Below, piece after piece: positions 1 to 5,468 of a stretch of DNA of 7,726 nucleotides; position 1 is the first letter of the stretch, and every line of letters starts with the position of its first letter. The notes below the pieces were generated by a model. It saw nothing but the letters and a program-made list of their open reading frames with translations, was not told where the DNA came from and did no database searches. The stretch is from DASWUD01 sp036401755. GTDB taxonomy: Bacteria > Pseudomonadota > Gammaproteobacteria > Thiohalomonadales > Thiohalomonadaceae. Location of the stretch: positions 1 through 7,726 of the forward strand of contig DASWUD010000121.1 of NCBI GenBank assembly GCA_036401755.1, in the 5' to 3' direction. The position numbers were made by a program, and so were the translations under genes.

Positions 1-12
1 ACTGCCGGCCAC

Positions 13-846
13 ATGGCCAGGCGTTATCTCCAGATGGCGCGTCTGCTCCCGCCGCTACCACTGCTGCTTCTGCTCGCCCCCCTCCTCGGAGCAGCACTCC
101 TCTCCAGCACCGGCTCCCCTGCCATCGTACCCACCCTTGCACTCATGGTGGCAACCCTGGCCCTCTGGGGGCTGGCAGGGTGTCTCAACGATCTGGCGAA
201 TGCACGAAGTGGCGCCGATGACTACTCGCTGATGGCCCGAGGTGTGCTGACGCAGCGCGAGGTGTTCTGGTTTGCACTACTGCTGGGGGTGTTGGCGCTG
301 CTGATCTTTGCCCTGCTGGGGATGCGCGTCCTGGCACTTGCCTCGCTCCCCCTGTTGGTGGCGCTGAGCTATCCGTGGTTGCGCCGGCGTACCTTTCTTA
401 TCGATGCCTGGCTGGGGGTGGCTATCGCCTGGACAGTGCCGCTTGCCTATGGCGCGGCGCACCGCTGGCCCGACAAGCACGGGGCGCTGCTCGGCATTGT
501 CACGCTGCTTTGGGCCACCGGCTGGTGGGTGCTGCGCGCCTGGCCCCAGCAGAATGAGATGATGGCGCGCGGCATACGCACCCTCGGCCTGATGTTCGGC
601 CCCGCCACCGGTTACCTGGTGATCGCCCTGCAGAGCGCCGCACTGCTCGGTGCCTGGATGGTCGGCAGCCAGGTGCACTTCGGCACGCCATTTTCAGTGT
701 CGCTGGCAATAAGTGCCGCCTTGCTCATCGGCGAGTCGCTGCTGCTCCGTAAACAGGCAAGCCGCGCGGTGCCGCCGGCGCTGCACCTCCATCTGCTCGG
801 CGGTGTGGCCATTTGGCTTGGCGTGGTGTTGCACTTTGCGCACTGA
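13..846 (+). CDS. UbiA-family prenyltransferase-like membrane protein, active-site motifs degenerate
   Basis: This 277-residue, very hydrophobic protein has the length and segment order of UbiA-type 4-hydroxybenzoate prenyltransferases, which attach a polyprenyl tail to an aromatic ring in the inner membrane. Family-like blocks are GCLND (residues 56-60), SYPWLRR with the following helix ending in WTVPLAYGA, and LWATGWW (166-172). The catalytic signatures are eroded: the first motif, normally NDxxDxxxD, reads N59 D60 then N63 and G67, and the second Asp motif reads W172...Q179, N181, so the Mg-diphosphate ligands are missing. The usual DKP near the N-terminus is also absent (RLLPPLP). The ATG at 13 gives a start position similar to E. 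coli UbiA, but the frame is open to the window edge and no ribosome binding site can be seen, so an earlier start is possible. It converges on the DUF3501 gene. The fold call is fairly sure; prenyltransferase activity is doubtful. Confidence 0.8.
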   Translation: MARRYLQMARLLPPLPLLLLLAPLLGAALLSSTGSPAIVPTLALMVATLALWGLAGCLNDLANARSGADDYSLMARGVLTQREVFWFALLLGVLALLIFALLGMRVLALASLPLLVALSYPWLRRRTFLIDAWLGVAIAWTVPLAYGAAHRWPDKHGALLGIVTLLWATGWWVLRAWPQQNEMMARGIRTLGLMFGPATGYLVIALQSAALLGAWMVGSQVHFGTPFSVSLAISAALLIGESLLLRKQASRAVPPALHLHLLGGVAIWLGVVLHFAH

Positions 847-889
847 GCGGCAATCTCTCGCCAAACCGTTTCAACGATTCAACCCTTTA

Positions 890-941
890 GGGCACCTCTA
901 AAAATTCGATGCGCACCTTCAGCGAATTTTTAGAGGTGCCC
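890..941. mobile_element. 52-bp MITE-like palindromic element with TTTA target duplication
   Basis: The element starts GGGCACCTC and ends GAGGTGCCC. Its 19-bp termini (890-908 and 923-941) are perfect inverted repeats separated by 14 bp. The bases TTTA flank it on both sides (886-889 and 942-945), as expected for a target-site duplication. The ends recall insertion sequences of the IS5 kind, but the parent element cannot be identified here. It lies in the gap between two convergent genes, 9 bp past the stop of the DUF3501 gene, so the stem may also act as a bidirectional transcription barrier. There is no strong T-run, so a classic intrinsic terminator is not shown. Confidence 0.7.
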
Positions 942-951
942 TTTAACAGAC

Positions 952-1533
952 TCAGGCCAGATCTCCCGCCAGTGAGTCACGCACGTTGTCGGGAATAGTC
1001 ACCTCCACGCGGTAGGCGGGATGATCGATACCGACGCGGACCGCCGCGCCTTTTTTCACCACTGCCGCCATCTCCGGCGTCAGTTCAAAGCGCACGAAGT
1101 GGACCGCCGATGTTTTTTGCTCGGTCTCGCGTGCCATATCCTCGTTGGCGATGGGACGCACCTGTGTAAACCCCACCACCTGCACATAGAGATGGCGCTC
1201 GATGCCAATGAGCTGTTGCAGCGCACGCTTGCGGTGCTTCACGTCGGAATATTCGAGCATGAAGGTGGCCTTCCAGTTACCGCCGTCGGGGATCAGCGCA
1301 TTGTATACATCCAGCTCATCCTGAATGGAATCTTGCTCGAAGATACGCTCAATGCGCAGCATCTCCTGTATTTGATATTGCATGGTCATCGCATCCTCGA
1401 AATGGAGGCTCGCATGCTCACCGAGCGCGACGTGACGCTCCTTTTTGTGGGCGATCACCCGGGCACGGTATTCGGGGCGAATCCGCGCATACTCTTCGAG
1501 GCTGAAGAGGTCTTTGTGGGACAACTGACGCAT
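952..1533 (-). CDS. DUF3501 family protein
   Basis: This 193-residue soluble protein matches the DUF3501 family as I know it. The N-terminal block is LFSLEEYARIRPEYR, then HKKERHVALG (residues 29-38), LHFEDAMTMQYQIQEMLRIE, and LIPDGGNWKATFMLEY in the middle. A KTSAVHFVRFEL block comes before a short C-terminal tail. The molecular function is unknown. The family is often found beside a rubrerythrin and a heterodisulfide-reductase-like Fe-S protein, exactly as here, which suggests a part in peroxide or iron redox handling. No signal peptide or membrane segment is visible. The start is supported by a GGAGAGGAG ribosome site just upstream. It is the last gene of the leftward run, 17 bp after the EncFtn gene, so the two are surely co-transcribed. 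Confidence 0.88.
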   Translation of the reverse strand: MRQLSHKDLFSLEEYARIRPEYRARVIAHKKERHVALGEHASLHFEDAMTMQYQIQEMLRIERIFEQDSIQDELDVYNALIPDGGNWKATFMLEYSDVKHRKRALQQLIGIERHLYVQVVGFTQVRPIANEDMARETEQKTSAVHFVRFELTPEMAAVVKKGAAVRVGIDHPAYRVEVTIPDNVRDSLAGDLA

Positions 1534-1550
1534 GACTCCTCTCCGTCGGA

Positions 1551-1838
1551 CTATTCGTGGGCGATCGGTTTGTCGCTGAAGAGGTAGTCACGCAGCTGCT
1601 TGTCGAACCCCTTGTCGCGCCGGCGGATCCATTCCAACAGCATCGCCGCATGCTCCTTCTCTTCGTTGGCATTGTGAACAAGAATCGCACGCAACGCCGG
1701 GTCGCAGCCCACCTCTGCACGCTGGTTGTACCAGTCGACCGCCTCCAGCTCCTCCATCAACGAGACAATGGCGCGGTGCATATCGCGCGTTTCATCGCTG
1801 AGCTGTTCTGCCGGTTCGTGATAACCTTCGTTCGCCAT
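1551..1838 (-). CDS. Encapsulated-ferritin-like (EncFtn) protein without cargo-loading peptide
   Basis: This 95-residue, two-helix ferritin-like protein is closely similar by eye to the Rhodospirillum rubrum encapsulated ferritin: HRAIVSLMEELEAVDWYNQR (21-40), then HNANEEKEHAAMLLEW (55-70). Characterised EncFtn proteins are ferroxidases that build an iron site at a dimer interface of an annular decamer and feed iron into an encapsulin shell. The known iron ligands and neighbours are kept: E29, E30, E32, W36, E60 and H63. The protein ends DYLFSDKPIAHE, so the linker and the LGIGSLKG-like C-terminal peptide that directs the R. rubrum protein into its shell are missing. Only 17 bp separate it from the next gene, leaving no room for a frameshifted tail. 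The start is supported by GGAGGAGAAG upstream. No encapsulin gene is in the window. A free cytoplasmic iron oxidase role is inferred. Confidence 0.9.
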   Translation of the reverse strand: MANEGYHEPAEQLSDETRDMHRAIVSLMEELEAVDWYNQRAEVGCDPALRAILVHNANEEKEHAAMLLEWIRRRDKGFDKQLRDYLFSDKPIAHE

Positions 1839-1864
1839 GTCACTTCTCCTCCAGATGTAAGCTG

Positions 1865-1919
1865 GGTTAACGCAGCGTCACCATGCTGAAGCGGCGTCGC
1901 TTCAAGCGCCTTGTTGGGC
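1865..1919 (-). repeat. attC-like site on the minus strand
   Basis: Read on the minus strand, the 93-bp gap between the small protein gene and the EncFtn gene starts with GCCCAAC (1919-1913, a perfect RYYYAAC box). It then holds AAGGCGC, a stem TGAAGCG / CGCTTCA with a 4-nt loop (1887-1893 and 1898-1904), ACGCTGC, and GTTAACC (1871-1865). The total is 55 bp. Order, size and the central hairpin match short integron attC sites. The right box departs from GTTRRRY at one position and pairs poorly with the left box. However, the GTTGGGT at 2206-2200, at the far side of the upstream gene, pairs well with GCCCAAC, as the two ends of one cassette should. It could be only an intergenic hairpin. Confidence 0.4.
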
Positions 1920-1931
1920 ACCGCTGCTTTC

Positions 1932-2138
1932 CTATTTGCCACCTGCACCAGAGGAATCCGGCTTGCTATGCTTCTTGACGATGCGCGCAATCTCGGCATT
2001 GAGCTTGGCTTGCTCAGCAGTGGCTTTTGCCTCAGCCGCTCGCAACGCTTCAGCGCCCTTCGGATCAAAGCGATTGCCCACATAGTTCGCCGGATTTTCC
2101 TCTGGAAAATCTTCAAAGTAATCAGACCACTCACCCAT
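1932..2138 (-). CDS. Small acidic hypothetical protein
   Basis: This 68-residue protein starts MGEWSDYFEDFPEENPANYV and continues with a charged, Ala-rich helix (residues about 28-57, with EALRAAEAKATAEQAKLNAE) that could form a coiled coil. It ends in a loose, hydrophilic KHSKPDSSGAGGK tail. There is no signal peptide, membrane segment, Cys or recognised motif. The ATG at 2138 is preferred over the longer open frame because AAGGAGAAAG lies just upstream. I do not recognise the family with certainty. It sits inside the rubrerythrin / Fe-S / EncFtn / DUF3501 run but is set apart by gaps of 80 and 93 bp, far larger than the other gaps of that run, and both gaps contain integron-like core boxes. 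It may therefore have arrived as a cassette and be functionally unrelated to its neighbours. Confidence 0.78.
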   Translation of the reverse strand: MGEWSDYFEDFPEENPANYVGNRFDPKGAEALRAAEAKATAEQAKLNAEIARIVKKHSKPDSSGAGGK

Positions 2139-2184
2139 GTCTTTCTCCTTTTTGTAATGCCCACTACTTGTTACGCCTCGTTTA

Positions 2185-2198
2185 TCCCCGACAGGGGA
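2185..2198. other. Short intergenic hairpin
   Basis: TCCCC and GGGGA form a 5-bp stem around a 4-nt loop in the gap between the Fe-S protein gene and the small protein gene. On the minus strand it directly follows the GTTGGGT box at 2206-2200. No T-run follows, so termination is not supported. It may be a weak attenuator or part of a recombination site. Confidence 0.3.
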
Positions 2199-2218
2199 CA
2201 CCCAACCTATCTATTGAT

Positions 2219-3550
2219 TTAAATCCCGTACGCCCTGCGCAGCAGGCTCATGGGGTGTTCGGTGCGGCTGCCATCGGCCATGCCGTGTTCGATGTGGTGC
2301 CCCGCCAAGGGACAGTCGCTACCATAATGGTTCGCTTCACTCTTTTTCACCTGATTGACCACCGGCTTGACGAGCTTCATTGCTGCATCAAAAAACTCCT
2401 GCTTCACTGCATAGGTGCCATCGTGCCCCGAACAGCGCTCGATGGTGGTGATCTCGGTACCGGGGATCAGTGACAACACCTCGCGCGTCTTGGCACCGAC
2501 GTTCTGCACCCGCTGGTGACAGGCGGCGTGATAGGCCACCTTGCCGAGCGGGTGCCTGAACTCGGTGTTGAACTTGCCGGCCTTGTGGCGATGCAGCAGA
2601 TACTCAAACGGATCAAAGATCGCCTGGCTCACCTTTAGCACCTGCGCATCGCCGGGGAAGAGTAGCGGCAGCTCCTTCCTGAACATCAACGCACAGGAGG
2701 GGATCGGCGCGACAATATCCCACCCGTCATCCACCAGTTTGGCCAGCTGCGGGATGTTGGCCTGCCTGGCGCGCGCCACCCCCTCAAGATCGCCCAATTC
2801 CAGTTTGGGCATACCGCAACACTGCTCCTTCTCGGCCAGAGCAACCGGGATGTTGTTGTGCTCGAACACCGCTACCAGGTCCTCGCCAATCAACGGTTCA
2901 TTGCGATTGCCGTAGCAGGTAGCAAACAACACCACTTTGCCGTGCGTCGGCCCGGCCGCCTCGCCCACCGCCTTGGCCCCTACCTTCTTGCGCAGCCGCT
3001 TGCGCAGAGGTTTCGGCTGATACTGTGGCAGTTGCGCCTGCGCATGAACGCCGAGCAGCGTCTGCAACACCTTGCGCGCCGGCTTGAACCGGTTGGCGGC
3101 GTTGACCGCCCCGGCCACCACCGGAATGGCGGCGAGCTTGCCCACCGCGTCGGTACTGGTCAGGACCCGGTCGCGCAACCTGACCTCGCCCTTCTGAAAT
3201 TTGACCGCCTTGGCGCGCAGCATCAGGTGGGGGAAGTCGATGTTCCAGGGGTGGGGCGGAATGTAGGGGCACTTGGTCATGAAGCAGAGATCGCACAGGT
3301 AGCAGTGGTCGACCACCTTCCAGTAGTCAGCCCTGCTCACCCCGTCCATCTCCAGCGTCGCGGAGTTGTCGATCAGCTCAAACAGGGTCGGGAAGGAGTG
3401 ACAGAGACTGATGCAACGGCGACAGCCGTGGCAGAGCTCGAAGACCCGCGCCAGCTCCTTGTACAGCAAACCCTCGTTGTAGAAGCTGGGGGTGTTCCAG
3501 TCGAGGGGATGGCGGGTGGGCGCCTGCAGATTGCCTTCCTTCATCACCAT
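2219..3550 (-). CDS. Heterodisulfide-reductase/GlpC-like Fe-S protein with two CCG domains
   Basis: This soluble protein of 443 residues is a predicted electron-transfer subunit. The N-terminal domain holds two [4Fe-4S] motifs: C40, C43, C46, C50 (CHGCRRCISLC) and C83, C86, C89, C94 (CYLCDLC...KCP). The second has four residues before the last Cys rather than three. After a basic linker (about 140-205) come two CCG-type domains, one ending in C244-C245-G (CCGMPKLELGD). The second is YHAACHQRVQNVG followed by CSGHDGTYAVK, where C373 stands alone and the usual second Cys is Ser. I believe this is normal for the subfamily. The chosen ATG at 3550 has GGAG 8 nt upstream and fits the family start (EGNLQAPTRHP). 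An ATG at 3568 would add six residues and has a poorer ribosome site. It follows the rubrerythrin gene and may supply it with electrons (inference). Confidence 0.9.
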   Translation of the reverse strand: MVMKEGNLQAPTRHPLDWNTPSFYNEGLLYKELARVFELCHGCRRCISLCHSFPTLFELIDNSATLEMDGVSRADYWKVVDHCYLCDLCFMTKCPYIPPHPWNIDFPHLMLRAKAVKFQKGEVRLRDRVLTSTDAVGKLAAIPVVAGAVNAANRFKPARKVLQTLLGVHAQAQLPQYQPKPLRKRLRKKVGAKAVGEAAGPTHGKVVLFATCYGNRNEPLIGEDLVAVFEHNNIPVALAEKEQCCGMPKLELGDLEGVARARQANIPQLAKLVDDGWDIVAPIPSCALMFRKELPLLFPGDAQVLKVSQAIFDPFEYLLHRHKAGKFNTEFRHPLGKVAYHAACHQRVQNVGAKTREVLSLIPGTEITTIERCSGHDGTYAVKQEFFDAAMKLVKPVVNQVKKSEANHYGSDCPLAGHHIEHGMADGSRTEHPMSLLRRAYGI

Positions 3551-3593
3551 GTCTCGCACTCCAATCATTGTTCCTGCGGCGGGCCCGCCATGA

Positions 3594-4010
3594 CTACTTC
3601 ATTTCGTCCAGGGCGCGCTGGTAGCGGTTGGCGTGGGAGCGCTCCGCCTTGGCCAGGGTTTCAAACCAGTCAGCGATCTCATCAAATCCCTCGCTGCGCG
3701 CATCCTTCGCCATGCCCGGATACATATCGGTGTACTCGTGGGTTTCGCCGGCCACGGCACTCTTCAGGTTGTCGAGGGTGGGACCGAACGGCATGCCGGT
3801 GGCCGGGTCGCCACACTGTTCCAGATACTCCAGGTGGCCGTGGGCATGGCCGGTCTCACCCTCCGCGGTGGAGCGGAACAGCGCAGCGATATCGGGATGG
3901 CCCTCCACGTCGGCCTTGTTGGCAAAGTAGAGGTAGCGGCGGTTGGCCTGCGACTCGCCCGCGAAGGCTTCCTTCAGATGCTGTTCGGTCTTGCTGCCTT
4001 TGAGATTCAT
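3594..4010 (-). CDS. Rubrerythrin family protein (diiron domain only)
   Basis: This 138-residue four-helix ferritin-like protein is the first gene of the leftward run. Rubrerythrins reduce hydrogen peroxide at a diiron site in the cytoplasm. The helices carry AFAGESQANRRYLYFA (15-30), AEGETGHAHGHLEYL (49-63), AGETHEYTDMYP (87-98) and FETLAKAERSHANRY (116-130). Expected ligands E19, E52, H55, E89, E92, E123 and H126 are all present. The C-terminal rubredoxin domain of classical rubrerythrin is absent, so an external electron donor is needed; the Fe-S protein encoded next is the natural candidate. The ATG at 4010 is chosen because GAGGTG lies 9 nt upstream. A GTG at 4025 would add five residues but overlaps that site. 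A palindrome about 100 bp upstream may be the operator. Confidence 0.93.
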   Translation of the reverse strand: MNLKGSKTEQHLKEAFAGESQANRRYLYFANKADVEGHPDIAALFRSTAEGETGHAHGHLEYLEQCGDPATGMPFGPTLDNLKSAVAGETHEYTDMYPGMAKDARSEGFDEIADWFETLAKAERSHANRYQRALDEMK

Positions 4011-4111
4011 CGCCTTGCACCTCACTGGATAGCTGATTATGGAAATGGGCCTGGGCCACGGAATAACTGTAGTCGCCTTATTGATTGGTGTAATCGGTTG
4101 TATCTCTTGTG

Positions 4112-4132
4112 GCGATAGGCCATGTCTATCGC
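4112..4132. promoter_or_regulatory. Palindromic operator candidate upstream of the rubrerythrin gene
   Basis: GCGATAG (4112-4118) and CTATCGC (4126-4132) form a perfect 7-bp inverted repeat with a 7-bp centre. Arm length and near two-turn spacing suit a dimeric repressor. It lies between the rubrerythrin start and a weak promoter candidate, where a bound repressor would block transcription. The cognate regulator is unknown and none is encoded in the window. Confidence 0.45.
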
Positions 4133-4148
4133 TTACAGCGCTTTGGTA

Positions 4149-4178
4149 ATAATGAAAAATGGTAGATGCCAGTGCTAA
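4149..4178 (-). promoter_or_regulatory. Weak sigma70-like promoter candidate for the leftward operon
   Basis: On the minus strand TTAGCA (4178-4173) and CATTAT (4154-4149) are spaced by 18 bp, each matching four of six consensus bases. The implied start near 4142 would place the palindrome at 4112-4132 about 10-30 bases downstream and give a leader of about 130 bases. The match is too weak to be sure. Confidence 0.3.
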
Positions 4179-4205
4179 CTGGCCGTCGCCGCTGGGGTTG
4201 TTACC

Positions 4206-4240
4206 TTATCCACACATCCTGTGGATAACTTTGTGGATGA
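4206..4240. promoter_or_regulatory. Cluster of three DnaA boxes
   Basis: TTATCCACA occurs perfectly at 4206-4214 (plus) and at 4220-4228 (minus), the two facing each other across 5 bp. A third copy with one change, TCATCCACA, is at 4232-4240 (minus), 3 bp further on. A 7/9 match (TTATCCAAC) lies at 4315-4323 in an AT-rich stretch (about 4296-4345), and a fourth consensus box at 4399-4407. Such clustering indicates DnaA binding, at an origin-like, DARS-like or datA-like site, or in promoter control of the flanking divergent genes. A 9-bp inverted repeat (GCCAGTGCT at 4168-4176, AGCACTGGC at 4270-4278) brackets the cluster. Confidence 0.7.
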
Positions 4241-4325
4241 GCATGGGGGATCTCTTTGCAAGGCGCGCCAGCACTGGCTTGTTGTCAAATCGCTCACAAA
4301 ATAACCTCTTAATATTATCCAACAA

Positions 4326-4338
4326 ATTCAATGCGTTA
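4326..4338 (+). promoter_or_regulatory. IHF-like binding site
   Basis: ATTCAATGCGTTA matches the IHF consensus WATCAANNNNTTR at all but one position. It lies within the AT-rich stretch between the DnaA boxes, an arrangement seen at origins and at DARS/datA-type loci. Single short matches also occur by chance. Confidence 0.4.
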
Positions 4339-4369
4339 TGTATGAACCGCGATTACGGCCGGGCTCGGC

Positions 4370-4386
4370 TGGCAGGCCGCCTGCCA
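4370..4386. other. Short GC-rich hairpin
   Basis: TGGCAGG and CCTGCCA form a perfect 7-bp stem with a 3-nt loop, between the AT-rich stretch and the distal DnaA box. No T-run follows on either strand, so a terminator is not supported. Its role is unknown. Confidence 0.35.
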
Positions 4387-4398
4387 TAACCCGATGAC

Positions 4399-4407
4399 TG
4401 TGCATAA
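4399..4407 (-). promoter_or_regulatory. Isolated consensus DnaA box
   Basis: TTATGCACA on the minus strand fits the DnaA box consensus TTATNCACA fully. It lies about 160 bp from the three-box cluster, on the other side of the AT-rich stretch. Confidence 0.6.
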
Positions 4408-4529
4408 GCAACCGCGAAAATAGTCAACATGGTTGTCAGATGGGTTTTGCTTATGGTAGGTGGATACCTCCCATTTGGCTGAGCGCCGCCCAGCCCACGG
4501 CAATATTTCGGCGGGGCCGCGGCGGCGGC

Positions 4530-4535
4530 TATAAT
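4530..4535 (+). promoter_or_regulatory. -10 element (TATAAT) of the fructosamine kinase promoter
   Basis: A perfect TATAAT lies 33 bp before the ATG at 4569, giving a transcript start near 4542 and a leader of about 27 bases. No good -35 element is seen at 17 bp spacing (TTCGGC), so an activator may be needed. Its position argues for the start at 4569 rather than the longer upstream frame from 4440. Confidence 0.55.
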
Positions 4536-4568
4536 CGCCCCCTTTCCTTCAAGGCACCCCCTTCTGGC

Positions 4569-5447
4569 ATGACACTCTGGGACTCCATCGCACTGCAGAT
4601 CAGCGACGCCAGCGGCGAAGCCTTCCGGCCGAGCCAGCACAGCGCCGTCGGCGGCGGCTGCATCAACAGCGCCTACCGGGTCGAGGAGGGTGCGCGCCGC
4701 TACTTCGTCAAGCTCAACGACGCCGACAAGCTGGCGATGTTCGAGGCGGAGCGCGACGGCCTCAACGAAATCGCCGTCACCCACACGGTGCGCGTACCAC
4801 AGCCGCTCTGTACTGGCATCGCCGACGGCAAGGCATTCCTGGTGCTGGAGTATCTGGAGTTGGGCGGCAAAGGCGGGGCGGAACAGTTGGGTCAGCAGCT
4901 GGCGGCGATGCACCGCGTCACCCGGGAGCGCTACGGCTGGTATCGCGACAACACCATCGGCGCCACCGAACAGCCCAACGAGGAGAGCGACGACTGGTTC
5001 GAGTTCATCTGCGAGCGGCGCCTCGGCCATCAGCTCGACCTGGCGCTGAAGAACGGCTACGGCGGACGGTTACGCCGCCTCGGTGAAGAGCTCCTGGATC
5101 GCTTTCCCGATATGTTCCGCGACTACCTGCCGCCCGCCTCGCTGCTGCACGGCGATCTGTGGGGCGGCAACTTCGCCACCCTGCTAAGTGGTGAACCGGT
5201 GATCTTCGACCCGGCGGTCTACTACGGCGACCGCGAGGCGGATATCGCCATGACCGAACTGTTCGGCGGTTTTCCGCCCACCTTTTACGCCGCCTACAAT
5301 GAGGCATGGCCGCTCGATGATGGCTATCGGCTACGCAAGATCCTCTACAACACCTACCACGTGCTCAACCACCTCAATCTGTTCGGCGGCGGTTATGGCG
5401 CCCAGGCAGAGGCGATGATGGAACGCCTCCTCTCCCATTTACGCTGA
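4569..5447 (+). CDS. Fructosamine kinase family protein
   Basis: This 292-residue protein belongs to the fructosamine-3-kinase (FN3K/YniA) family, which phosphorylates ketosamines on glycated proteins or metabolites so that the sugar falls off. The glycine-rich loop is SAVGGGCINSAY (25-36), followed by YFVKLN with the ATP-binding Lys. The catalytic loop is H194-G-D196-L-W-G-G-N201, and the metal-binding DPA begins at D214, followed by YYGDREADIAM. The C-terminal NHLNLFGGGY block is typical. Length is normal for the family. C31 in the glycine-rich loop matches the conserved Cys reported as a redox switch in this family. The ATG at 4569 is chosen because a TATAAT lies 33 bp upstream and similarity begins there; the ribosome site is weak. 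The next gene starts 21 bp downstream, so the two form an operon. E. coli YniA is the nearest named homologue I know. Confidence 0.93.
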   Translation: MTLWDSIALQISDASGEAFRPSQHSAVGGGCINSAYRVEEGARRYFVKLNDADKLAMFEAERDGLNEIAVTHTVRVPQPLCTGIADGKAFLVLEYLELGGKGGAEQLGQQLAAMHRVTRERYGWYRDNTIGATEQPNEESDDWFEFICERRLGHQLDLALKNGYGGRLRRLGEELLDRFPDMFRDYLPPASLLHGDLWGGNFATLLSGEPVIFDPAVYYGDREADIAMTELFGGFPPTFYAAYNEAWPLDDGYRLRKILYNTYHVLNHLNLFGGGYGAQAEAMMERLLSHLR

Positions 5448-5468
5448 CACAATTCGTTACGAGACCCC

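Noticed and set aside
889..942. Simple rho-independent terminator for the convergent genes
   Set aside because: The stem lacks a proper T-run, and the flanking TTTA duplication fits a transposed element better; a terminator role may be secondary.
2858..4003. Long plus-strand open frame of 381 codons opposite the Fe-S and rubrerythrin genes
   Set aside because: It is antisense to two genes with clear metal-binding motifs and shows the Arg/Pro/His-rich composition typical of shadows in GC-rich DNA.
4440..4568. N-terminal extension of the fructosamine kinase by 43 residues
   Set aside because: A perfect TATAAT lies inside the extension, the extra residues are not family-like, and similarity starts at the ATG at 4569.
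5005..5307. Minus-strand frame inside the fructosamine kinase gene
   Set aside because: It is an Arg-rich shadow frame opposite a gene with an intact catalytic loop.
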